The notes below the pieces were generated by a model that made no database searches, was not told the origin of the DNA, and saw nothing but the letters and a program-made list of their open reading frames with translations. From contig CH003412.1 in NCBI GenBank assembly GCA_000149265.1, positions 343,961-407,960 on the forward strand: a stretch of 64,000 nucleotides of DNA. Reading direction: 5' to 3'. The position numbers and the translations under genes are program-made. This document shows positions 16,401 to 26,795 of this stretch, in pieces. The DNA is from Ciona savignyi (taxonomy: Eukaryota; Chordata; Ascidiacea; Phlebobranchia; Cionidae). Each line of letters starts with the position of its first letter. Within the stretch, counting starts at the first letter, position 1.

Positions 16401-19400
16401 CCCTCCAAAAAGTGGATTTATAGGTGAGCGTGCATTTTATCAGGTGGCCAATGGGCATTCGCATTCCCAACTGCACTCTGTCGTTTGGTAAAGCTGGTTT
16501 GAACTGGATCTGGTTGACCAAATGTGGTGGGGCTGTGCACACAGCGAATTTTGATGTGTAAACTTTGCCCTCCCTTGTGGTTATTACAACCTTGTCATCT
16601 GCACTCTGTAAAGCATGCAACAAAAATTAAAAATCTAACCTGGAAAACAACAAAATAAAGAGCAACCTAAATTAAGCTTGACAGAGATATGGAATCGATA
16701 TGAATTCTATGGGTGCCAGTAAATTTTTACTTCATCATGAAAGCTGTAGTTGTGTTTGACATGTCATTTTTGGGCGATTGACATGTCAGAATATCCATAT
16801 TAAAGATTAAAAAAATAAAAAAATATAAGATTGTTACAGAATGTCATGATAACTAATAATGAAAGATCAGTTGATGAGATATATGAATTTAAACCTGCAC
16901 ACGAATGGAATTACCTGATCAATAGAGGTAACAGGTGAATTCAACACAATCCTTGCCGAACCTATTTTATCTTGCAACTTTCTTATAATCTGGTAAGTAG
17001 TGCCCTGTGGAAGATTGGATGAATATTTACAGGATGAATGTGTATATATATATATATAATGAATGTGTACTGTGTATGGATGTATAAGCATTCAAAAATT
17101 GGTCGCATATATCGCCTTACATTACACTTTATTAAACTTGTTTCCAAACAGATGATTAGGCTGCTTATGTGTTTGCATCTATATTTCCATTAAAACCTGT
17201 TTATCTGTTTAGTTTAGTTTTGAGACATTATACATTTTGAAAAACTGTACACAAATTTTTTTTTTTTTAAATCTAACAAAGGACATTAGTCTAGTAATTT
17301 TTTTTGTTCCTTTATTACAATAAAAGAGAACGACATTCTTAAGTAATCTTTTGGTGTTCATTGTTTAAAAACATATGTAAACAGACTTTAAAAATAGAGA
17401 TAATTTAGCAACGGCACGTTAACAATATGTTAGAGAAAATAGAGAAATTTTTTGTTAGTATATTACATTATGTCAAGTTTTATTGTTCCAACCTATTAGC
17501 ATGTTAAATGAAGGGTTGGCCTATATATTTAAAGATATTGACTGTAAAGGCAGCACAACTGTGATACATCTAAAAGTTAAGAATTACCAGAAAAAAATGA
17601 AAATTACTAGATGACACAAATGGTATATCCATGAACACAATAAATGGTACATCCATTAACAAAATGCTTGCAATTAACAAAAAACTGAAAAAGTCAATGA
17701 AGAAGCAGGAATTCACCTGCAAACCAAATTCCTGGGCAGCTCCGTCAACCTGGTCAACTAGAAACCTGAAGCCACCAGCAAGAATGCTGTAGTACAACAA
17801 GTAGAAGAGGGACAGTTGTGATGGCTCACAACCAAACACAACACGAAGTGAACATGCAAACACTTCTTTGCTCGCTTTGAAAAAGATCAATTGGTAAAGG
17901 GCCAGGCTCGTCAGTTGGGTCCTTGGCAAGGCACTTATCAGACATTGCCTGAACCCAGTGGAATAATGCATTCTACCATCACTGAAGGAACACCAGAATA
18001 ACACACAAACATAATGTAATAGCTCTAGCACCTTAACGATGGCATGGGGTACTCTTAGTGTGAGAATGCAGCCTTTTATAATGCAAGGTAATCTGATAAT
18101 TGTCTCTGTGATAATGATCTTTATATTTTTCCCATACCTCAGAATAAACATAATTATTCTAATATAAGGCTTTAAACAATATATTAAATTAGCATGGTCC
18201 AACTACGTGTAGTATATAGGTTTATGCAATAGTATTAATGATAGGGCTTTACTGTAAACCAAAGAATAATATGAGTATGATAAACCAAAAGAGGTGAAAA
18301 ACAAAACCATGCTATGGTGATGTGCATAGGACATACCGTACTGTGCATGTCTGGACTTACTTTGAAAACAGAAGCTGTTTTGTACAAATGTTTCGACCGT
18401 TATCTTATCCCATTTAGCAGCTTGTTTGCATTTGATTGGATGGTCTGGGTCAATCTTAGCAGCCATTTTCTCCAACTGCAAATTGAAATCAGATTACATC
18501 GTTAAATATAACCAGATTAAATGGGTAAAAATATTTCAAATACATTGTAAATTTTTTTTAGATTAAATGGATAATAATATGTAGTTAATAAAGTATGGCC
18601 ACTGCATTAAATTAGAATCACAATTTTCCTATTTTGTAAAGTTTTATTATTGGTAATCGACTAATAAATCACGATACAGAGTGGCTGCCGGGTCTTAAAT
18701 ACACATTATGAGATCGATAAAATTGGATGACATCGTACATATGTTAAATATTTGTTAACAATAAATAATGCTTATACACAACTTGCATACGTGCAAGCGC
18801 TCAGTTTTCCTGATTGAAATACTTTTAGTTTTTATGCCTCTATTCATCATCAATTTAATAAAAGCAAGGCAATCAACGGATATTGCCTTATTGCATTCAA
18901 ATGGTCCAATCAAATATTTCATTGTTTCCGAACACAATAATAAAATTTTGAGCATCCTGTATATTTCTAACAGCTGTCATTGCCTTATAAATGAAATAAA
19001 AATACCTAATTAAAATTTCTGGAAATTACATTGGCCATCATATTCACCGTGATGTATACAGTTTGTTGGGAGTTGGATTATTGTTTAGCAAGTGCTGAGG
19101 TGATGACAATCTTTTAAACATACATATGCCTATTTGTGTGTATGGTGTCAATGTATATCAACAAGCATAACAATGGTTTATGTCTGGTATTGTGACTGAA
19201 AAATAAGCTACCAATCTGATTGTAATGTAGGGGTCATTCCATTATATTTTTAACAGCCCGTACATCGTACCTCTCAGATTTTGCTAAGATTTTCAGACAA
19301 TGTACCAACACCAAGAAAAATGATTAGGACAAAATTTGAGGTCGCAACTCCTAGCGGATCAAAAGTTATGGCAAGATGAAAAAAACGGCCACACGAGGGC

Positions 19401-22400
19401 TTATTGTTGGTGAGCACGCCTACTTACAACTTTTAATTGCCGATATCTGGAAAAGTAAACCATGTGGAAAGCTGAAAATTTGTTTTAAGGTATTTAAAGG
19501 TATGAGGAAGCTGAATTTCACATCCAATTTATCCTCAGGGCATTATAAAATAGTCAAAATCAGATTTTAAAATTATTTTCACCACCCCGACGCTAGAGGG
19601 GGTAGCTCCTGTATGCAAGACAGTTTTGAGATGCAATCTTTTTTAAAAGTTAGAAGAAGCTTAAATCTTTAAACAGTTCAAAAATTAGCTTTGCCAACTT
19701 TAAAAAAACTTTTTGAGGCCAAATTTCCCAAGTGCACATTTTTCGCCCTCCCCCCTTCCAAAAAAATGTGTTTTAATAAATAAATTTAGGTTTAATATTG
19801 TCTAAAGTAGCAGAGCATCTAAATAATGCAAGTTTTTTACTAAAATAATGCAAGTTTGAAATAGAAAAATAAGGTGTTGGTACATTGTCTAAAAATCTTA
19901 GCAAAATCTGAGAGGTACGATGTACGGGCTGTTAAAAATATAATGGAATGACCCTAATCTCAAAACTAGAATTAACCTTAACTCCAACCCCATGTTTAAC
20001 ACTAACTCTTATGTCATAATCTTCATTTTAGTGAGCAGTTTACCTCCTTCCCGCCCTCCCTCCTTTTAATTTTTCCATGTTTAACGCCCACCGTAACAAT
20101 GTGACATAAACCTGTTCTAGAGGGTGAGGATTGGGCTATAATAATAGTAAGAATATTGGGTAATTCTACCATATTAATATAAGTTATACACACCGCGCCA
20201 AAACCATAACTAAAATTACAACTAGGAACAAATTCCAAAGGCTTTTTACACTAATTCTGTAAAACGCGAACGCCATTTCTTTCTTTGATCAGTGCATAAT
20301 AATGAATGTTGAATTGTGAATAGTATCCTAAGGCGCGGTGTTAAATCATAGATAAATATTTTTCAGATATCTATCTATAATTATATTAAACACCTCATAA
20401 TATCTAAACATAGAGTACTAATATATTAATACTCTATGATCTAACCGGAGATATATAAACAAGAGAGAGATTGGCAATGACGTCATATTCATTGTTTAAC
20501 TCGAAAAGAAAAATCAAACTCGTCACGCTTGTGATTAAGGTAAGAATCAAAACACTGTATCTGTCATTGTAGCCTTTATCATTTTTAAAAGGCTTTTAGG
20601 AAGTGTAACAGTATGGATTTCTTAGTGAACTAATCTGACGGGAAACTTTTTATTATTTTAGAAATACAACTTGACGAAAAGAACATTTCATCATCTGTTT
20701 CCAACGTTACGAATGTGACAAAATCTACGAATCTACACCACTTTTACAGCCAATATCAGATACGGAATTAACAGCTATCATTGCAGCAGCCGCCTGCAAC
20801 ATTGGAAAACTATATACACCAGGCAGTTAAGTGTTATATCTTTAAAGGATATTTATTCCAGTTTATCAAATGCTAATCAATTTTATATCATATTGTTACG
20901 CAAAGTTAGATATTCAATGTATAACCATTATATTTACCAGCAATAAAAAAGTACAGGTTACCAGAGCTAATTGCAGTGTGTTGAATGTGATCGATATATT
21001 GCTAATTGTTTTGTTTAAATCAATTAAACCACAGGGTTCAGGCAATGTCTGCTAAGTTCCTCCTTGACCAAGGCTACAAATTAACTACCGGTAGCTAGCA
21101 GCTGATTTCGACCCCACTGCCTTTCTGCTCACAGCCAATATGCTAAGTATAAAATAACCAACCAAACAAATATATCATGTAGGCTATGGTATGAAAAAAT
21201 ATTTGGGATAAAGATTTTTTTTTAGAAGGTGGGTTTATTTTGAGACAATTGCAAAAAATGGTGCTTTCAAATGTTGTCCAGCCATAATTGATTTGTATTT
21301 TATTAAGCAGTAATGATTCAAGCAAAGGCATAGTTTTCCGAACGAAATTATATTGAGGGATCTGATGCTTTGTTTGGGATAACCTATTGTTTATTAGAAG
21401 TAATTAAAATTACTGAGGCATCCTTCAGAAACTTATGTATAGAAACTAACATAAATAAATATTAACAATGTGGCACGATCCGCTTTAGGTCATGTGTATA
21501 CTTTACAATTCATTCTACAATTTTTAGTGATTCAGAGGTTTGAGAAGAAAATGTAAAGATTATTAAGTATTATTTTAAGATCAGATGCTGCTGTAGTCAT
21601 TTAAAAAAATTAAATGAAGTCTCAACAACAAAGGTGAACTTCATAAACTTTGTTATTTCTGTTGAATTTATTGTTTTAATTGCCAGNNNNNNNNNNNNNN
21701 NNNNNNNNNNNNNNNNNNNNNNNNNNNNNNNNNNNNNNNNNNNNNNNNNNNNNNNNNNNNNNNNNNNNNNNNNNNNNNNNNNNNNNAAAAGAGAACTTCT
21801 AGAGCAGCGCTATGCTCTGCGTGCGGCAAACAATCAATGGCACAAGTTTTCACTATTTTGTTCCAATGGCTTTCAACTGTGTGGGAAACAAATGAGTTAT
21901 TAAGGATGAAGAATTAACTGTAATCTACTCATTTTTTGACAATAAAGCTGTTCCAGAAGTCAAAGTGATGGATTATATAGCATGATGCTATGACAACTGC
22001 TGGTGGATTGGTCTTGAACAAGAGTTGGACAAAGGCAATGAAGATGTTAACATTATGTTTTGTATCCACATGGACCATCTAACACCTTTTATTGGCCACG
22101 GAAGGATGACATTTGCTGAGTACCCAAACAACAAATTCTTAAAATCACCATCAAATACAACTGGCAGAAACTCTAAAGAAGAAATACAAATAGTTGCAGA
22201 AAAGTTTTAAAATCGGAAGCCACATAAACAGCTTTGAACTATATTATGATTGTACCATTGTTATTAGTACTGGTATACGTAGTGTTAAATTGTACAGCCA
22301 TTGTCATACATAATTTACTTTTTTTGATTCTTAAGAAGGGTCTGGTGTTGTGTGTTGTTTACAAAATAAAATATTTTCTGTAAAATGTTCAGGTTTACCT

Positions 22401-25400
22401 TAGCTTTTTAAAGAAATTTGATGTGGGAAAAGTGTTGTCCTAACAAGTGTTTTAAAATTAAAATTGCAAGTTTTGCACATTTATAAGGTAAACAAAAGGT
22501 ATTTAGCTGCTCTCTGATACTTTAGACTGTACAAAACCATATTATAATTGTTAAAACACATTTTTTTAGGATGGGGGGAGGCGAAAAATGTGCACTTGGG
22601 AAATTTGGCCTCAAAAAGTTATTTTAAAGTTGGCAAAGCTAATTTTTGAACTGTTTAAAGATTTCAGCTTCTTCTAACTTTTAAAAAAGATTGCATCTCA
22701 AAACTGTCTTGCATACAGGAGCTACCCCCTCTAGCGTCGGGGTGGTGAAAATAATTTTAAAACCTGATTTTGACTATTTTATAATGCCCTGAAGATAAAT
22801 TGGATGTGAAATTCAGCTTCCTCATACCTTTAAATACCTTAAAACAAATTTTCAGCTTTCCACAAGGTTTACTTTTCAAAATAGCGGCAATTAAAAGTTG
22901 TAAGCAGGCGTGCTCACCAACAATAAGCCCTCGTGTGGCCGGTTTTTCATCTTGCCGTAACTTTTGAACCGCTAGGAGTTGCGACCTCAAATTTTGTCCT
23001 AATCATTTTTCTTGGTGTTGGTACATTGTCTGAAAATCTTAGCAAAATCTGAGAGGTACGATGTACTTTTCAACTTTTTTTTGGTCAATTATAATGGAAT
23101 GACCCGTAGAAAATTGGTGGAATTAATAACCAATCTGATAGTAATGTAGATAATTAATACAATTATAAAGTCTGAAGATTATCACCAGGCTCTTTTATGT
23201 TAGAATACAAACTATTGCTCAAAAAAGTAAAGCATTGTTAGTTTACAATATATGAATCTATGATGTATAATAACAAACTCTATAATCATGGATAGGGAAC
23301 AATAAAAAAGGCAATCAGTAATTATAAAGGAAAAAAGCTATTTAACTAGGCTGTTTAAAAAAAATCGGATAAAGTTTTACTATCATTAAATGAACTAAGA
23401 TGATGCATCGGATAATTTAATAAAGCAACAGACTTTAACAGTTACACCTGAAGGAAACTTATACTGGTACCTTATTCAACACCCGGCCAAGATCAACCAG
23501 CTCAAAGATTCCAATTGATGGAATGAGGCCAGAATATGACAAAACTTTATCGAAGCTATGTACAGCTATTTTCTTTCTACCTTTCGCAAATTGAGGTTGG
23601 GTTTTCAAACCAAATTCATTGATCAGCTTCATTACGTTATGTTGGGCACTGTAAGATATTTGTACTTCCTGTATTAAACTGATTAAAAATGAACATGTTT
23701 TATCACAAAAATGGGATAAACCTTATATAATATACGATGATGATATTATCAGAGATATTGGAGTCTTATATAATATGGTGATGATTTTATCAGAGATTAT
23801 CAGTTGTCAGATTTAAAAGTGTGGGTTGTTAATGAGGATGCACAATATAGGATAATTACGTATTCTAAAATAACATATTTCGAATCTACAATTTTAATTC
23901 CTCTTCTAGAATATTTTACTAATTACCTAATTACTAAGGTATTTAAATTTTCTATTGCATTCATATATATTCTCATTTAAAAATAGAAGCCTACTGGGCT
24001 GTAAATAATTAGTAATTTAATGTAGAGAACTAGCAATATACTTTAATAGAGACTTGAGAAAAATTTAGGACTTACTCAATCAAACTTCCACCATACTTTT
24101 ATTTATTATCCTTGAGGAGAATGGTAAAACAGTCTAAGACCAGGGGTCGCTCATTAAGTCAATCGCGATCTACCGGTTGATCCGCGAAGGTGGTACTGGT
24201 CGATCGCGGCGTGACATTAAAAAATTATCATTCTAGCTTCAATGCCGTCACTTGATTGATATACAGGGCAGCCATTCAGATGACAACTGAATGTTGCCGT
24301 TCGGGTGACCAATAAAATCAAACAACGGCTCTAAGTACGGCAAAACTTGCCGAAAGCGCCGCTCTTTCGCCTTTGCATATTTGTAGTGGGTAGATCATTT
24401 TGACTCGGTCATTTTAAAAGTACCTCGCATGCTGAAAAAGTGTGAGCACCCCTGGTCTAGACTAAGTCTACAAACACTATCTGTGGGAAGTCTTTGGTGC
24501 AATGGATGACTGTAAAAAGTGCTCCCATACATCAGTTTAGATATTAATACTAGCTATTATCGCCCTAGGAGAATTATACATTATTTCCCCATTTAACACA
24601 GTTAAACCGCGGTAAAAGTATATTAAAGTAATTATTAAAAATTCGCTAATTTTTGCATAATTAACAGGACGATTCTTGTTATGCAATGGATCGCAGCCAT
24701 GATTTAACGTTTTTAACTTCGAATCCTAACTTTTTTTTATTAAATTGCTTATAAAGATTCGAATCCTTAGAGATTTTACCCTCAAAGAATGGAAATTTTA
24801 TATTGTGCATCCCCAGCTGATTACCTGCTCACCCAATGACCCCCCATATCCCAACTGTCTGTTCCATTTACTGTTGGCAAGGTGGCTTCAAGCAGCCTTC
24901 CTCCAATTCGATCTGAAAACAAATAGAAACTATGTTTAAGTGTTTACTTGTATAGACCTTTAATCTGCATTTAATTAATTTGCTTAAATGTTTAACAATA
25001 CATTTGATATGTAGAGTTGGCAAAAGACACTGGTTAAATAACAGATATTTATACACAGATTGGGTGAAATGCAATTTGTTTTAATAATGCGAGTTTCTGT
25101 ACACCTACAAATTTCGCTATTTATTTTGCACAGTGGTCATTTAAAAACGCAACGTTATTTGGGTGGGTAAGGAATTTTATAAATTTCTGTAACTCTATAA
25201 TTTCACAACGCCTCATTAATACGATCTGAGCTATAATAGTTGAATGGTTAGTGCAGACACTTTTGCTGGTAAATACAGGTCGAATAGTTCATATGCAAAC
25301 TCAAAAAAGATCACAGTCTAACAAGAAAATGGTTGGAATGTAAAGTCTAAATTTTAGCATTGGACTATAAAGAAAGTTTTACCCCTATTGTGCAGATTGC

Positions 25401-25681
25401 TTAGTTCTCATGTTTTATTAAGTCTTTTGCAAAAAACATTAAAAAAAATGTGGTTTGGCAATAGTTCCATGTGAAAAAGGGACATAGTATGGGTATATCT
25501 TATTACTACAGACCAAGACTTGATTACAATAATTAGAATATAAAACAACACCAATAAATTAATTACCTTTTGCTTCCAAAACAATCAGTTTTATGTTTTT
25601 GGAGGCCTTTAGTATATGATAGCAGCATGATAGACCGGATAGGCCAGCGCCTATAATCACTACATCAAGATCACAGTCCAT
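13496..25681 (-). CDS. Flavin-containing monoamine oxidase (MAO-like), tail-anchored
   Basis: Ten minus-strand exons, in gene order: 25567-25681, 24825-24912, 23471-23648, 18361-18475, 17717-17874, 16915-17004, 16402-16605, 15557-15709, 14488-14678, 13496-13796. They keep phase and give 530 residues (human MAOs are about 520-527). The N-terminus has the FAD dinucleotide motif VIIGAGLSGLSC at 8-19, then the GG-R and GGHWV boxes. Cys408 in EYVGGCPVGIMQPG sits where MAO-A and MAO-B bind FAD covalently. The C-terminus has GTETARRWVGYLDGAVESG, then a linker, a hydrophobic helix (about residues 495-520) and a short basic tail, as in outer mitochondrial membrane anchoring. The family oxidises biogenic amines to aldehydes, ammonia and H2O2. 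The Tyr that follows the flavin Cys in vertebrate MAO is Pro here, so substrate choice may differ. Assignment to MAO rather than another amine oxidase is good, but orthology to A or B is not implied. Confidence 0.92.
13880..14280 (+). repeat. Two degraded family-1 SINE pieces
   Basis: 13885-14130 runs from GTTGTTGGATCACGATTGG and GCTAGCTAGTCAGTTG to CAGGGATAAAACATGAATAT. 14208-14275 repeats the GTTGCTGGATCAAAAC and GCTAGCTAGTC phrase. Both lie in the last MAO intron. Confidence 0.45.
17885..18165 (+). repeat. Family-1 SINE body next to a MAO splice acceptor
   Basis: Contains GTCCTTGGCAAGGCACTTAT, ATTGCCTGAACCCAGTGGAA and the AGAATAAACATAATTATTC tail. It begins about 10 bases from the MAO exon 5 acceptor, so on the gene strand the sequence just upstream of that splice site is SINE-derived. 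Confidence 0.6.
19210..19230. repeat. Left copy of a 21-bp direct repeat flanking the transposon pair
   Basis: This 21-mer (ACCAATCTGAT-x-GTAATGTAG) recurs at 23129-23149 with one mismatch. It abuts the left element directly. It ends 20 bp or so beyond the right element on the other side. Confidence 0.6.
19231..19954 (+). mobile_element. 724-bp MITE-like element with about 85-bp terminal inverted repeats
   Basis: Begins GGGTCATTCCATTATATTTT and ends with its inverse. The terminal repeats at 19231-19315 and 19870-19954 are inverted and nearly identical. A 64-codon open frame at 19376-19570 reads in the same phase as one in the inverted copy at 22757-22990. No transposase is present. It lies in MAO intron 3. 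No target duplication was seen directly at the ends. Confidence 0.75.
19955..20100. repeat. Dispersed short repeat (ATGTCATAATCTTCATTTTAG type)
   Basis: Contains ATGTCATAATCTTCATTTTA, then GTGAGCAGTTTACCTCCTTC. Closely similar text occurs at 37600-37780, and a weaker match at 7640-7750. Nature unknown. Confidence 0.4.
20409..20438. repeat. 30-bp near-perfect palindrome
   Basis: CATAGAGTACTAATA is followed by its inverse with one mismatched pair, giving a cruciform-capable site inside MAO intron 3. Confidence 0.6.
20478..20485. promoter_or_regulatory. CRE-type palindrome TGACGTCA
   Basis: An exact 8-bp CREB/ATF consensus in MAO intron 3. It is a sequence match only; an 8-mer can occur by chance in this length. 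Confidence 0.25.
21025..21115 (-). repeat. SINE fragment (family 1, reverse)
   Basis: Contains GGGTTCAGGCAATGTCTGCT and CCTTGACCAAGGC, the middle part of family 1, in MAO intron 3. Confidence 0.5.
21687..21786. other. Assembly gap (100 N)
   Basis: Exactly 100 N bases, which is a placeholder of unknown true length. It lies inside MAO intron 3, just left of decayed transposon-like coding sequence, so part of that element is probably missing. Confidence 0.95.
21787..22210 (+). pseudogene. Decayed coding fragment, probably transposon-derived
   Basis: After the gap a reading frame with several in-frame stops and frame changes continues to 22210. Recognisable pieces are YDNCWWIGLEQELD and, one frame over, HGPSNTFYWPRKDDIC followed by a TGA where Trp would be expected. 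I recall similar aromatic-rich phrases from repetitive, uncharacterised proteins of cnidarians and insects, but cannot name the family. It lies between the two inverted element copies in MAO intron 3 and is read opposite to MAO. The breaks show that it is not functional here. Confidence 0.4.
22440..23105 (-). mobile_element. Inverted second copy of the GGGTCATTCC element
   Basis: On the minus strand this starts GGGTCATTCCATTATA at 23105 and matches the element at 19231-19954 through most of its length. The match thins out to the left of about 22560 as small indels accumulate, down to about 22440. Its second terminal inverted repeat was not found. It may lie in the N gap, or the copy may be the end of a longer parent element that includes 21787-22210. 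Confidence 0.65.
23129..23149. repeat. Right copy of the 21-bp direct repeat
   Basis: Partner of 19210-19230 with one mismatch. It lies 23 bases beyond the right-hand element end. Confidence 0.6.
24141..24454. mobile_element. hAT-type MITE, 314 bp
   Basis: Ends are CAGGGGTCGCTCA and its near inverse TGAGCACCCCTG. Flanks are GTCTAAGAC on the left and GTCTAGAC on the right, a slightly altered 8-bp target duplication. The interior has ATCGCGATCTACCGG and GGTCGATCGCGGCG, a common feature of hAT MITEs. No transposase is present. It lies in MAO intron 2. Confidence 0.75.
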
Positions 25682-26795
25682 TTTGAAACTATTTCATAGC
25701 AACAAAATAATTTCTAGACTGTTTACCGAGACCTTAAGCTTGCTGAACAGTTGCGCTATTTCAAGTAAACAAACACCGTTAGGGGAATTCCCGCCCGCAT
25801 TAGTTTTAAATTATTTTTAAGATATAAACTGGGGTCGAGAGTAAAATACGTAACTGGAAATTTGCCAGAAACCACGTTTTACTAAATACTGAAGGGTGGG
25901 TGCGTTAAAAATTTGACTGTAGTACCTATAACCATGCGTGGCTATAAGGTAAAATAGGCTATATTAAGTAATGTTTAACACTACGGTTGCTCTTTATGGG
26001 TTCCCCTTGAATAGCAGCAGCATAGCATATTCATGTTTATCCCCGTGAATGGGAAAACAAAGGGGTTAACACACGGCAATCTCCAGATCACCTCACGCCC
26101 ACCGTCGGGTTACCCGGAGCTATTTCGGTGTGTTGTATGATAGAAACTTTCCTTCAATTTGGTAAAACCCATTAATCCGCTGGGTTAAGGCAATGTCCGT
26201 TAAGTGCCTTGCCCAAGGACATAACAGACTCGCTTGCGACCAGTTTTGAAGCAACAACCTTTCGGTTGAAAGGCGTCGTACTAAACCGCCAGACTAAACG
26301 GTAGGACTGCCAGTGGAATCCGAAGGGAACACCTATTGATTTTACTCCGTTTTGTTTTTTCTGCGTAACGTTCGTTTCTGCGTAAAGGGGTTACCTATTC
26401 AGTTTAAAACTAACATAAATTTAATCGGGCATGCTCTTATTTTTGCAACGACGACTTGTTTTTTTTGCACCGTTGCGCACTCGCAGTCGAACCCAAATGT
26501 ATAAATAAAATAAACGTTGCCTGCCTACTCTGGTTAAAAACATTAAAAGATAAATGAATGAAAAGCAGCCGCTACAGGCTAATTTGCATACCTTTTTGGT
26601 GTTGGTTAATGTCCTGTCTATTATCAAACATGTAAATATTCGGGAAAATATTTTCAAGATAAGTCATCTTATAATCCTTAAACCTACTTTGGCCAATCGG
26701 GTTAAAGTGCTTAATGTAATTTCGCTGCATATGAAAACAAAAATTCTGTTTTTTAGGATTTCTTAACCCATGTAGCGTATTACAAAGCGAACGAA
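25682..26795. promoter_or_regulatory. Divergent spacer between MAO (-) and the ZHX-like gene (+)
   Basis: The 1.1 kb between the two start codons must hold the promoters or 5' UTRs of both genes. A nearly full-length SINE occupies 26028-26312. I recognise no core promoter motif. A splice acceptor-like TTTTTTAG at about 26749-26756 precedes the ZHX-like ATG and could receive an upstream or trans-spliced leader, but this is speculation. Confidence 0.35.
26028..26312 (-). repeat. Near full-length family-1 SINE (reverse)
   Basis: On the minus strand it runs from a tRNA-like head (AAAGGTTGTTGCTTC following CGACGCCTTTCAACCG) through TCCTTGGGCAAGGCACTTAA, CATTGCCTTAACCCAGCGGA and GGGTAACCCGACGGTGGGCG to the end GTTTTCCCATTCACGGGGAT. 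It lies in the MAO/ZHX-like spacer. Confidence 0.7.

Noticed and set aside
17570..18202. 210-codon minus-strand open frame
   Set aside because: It contains MAO exon 5 (17717-17874), then runs through a SINE and intron sequence. Only the exon has family similarity.
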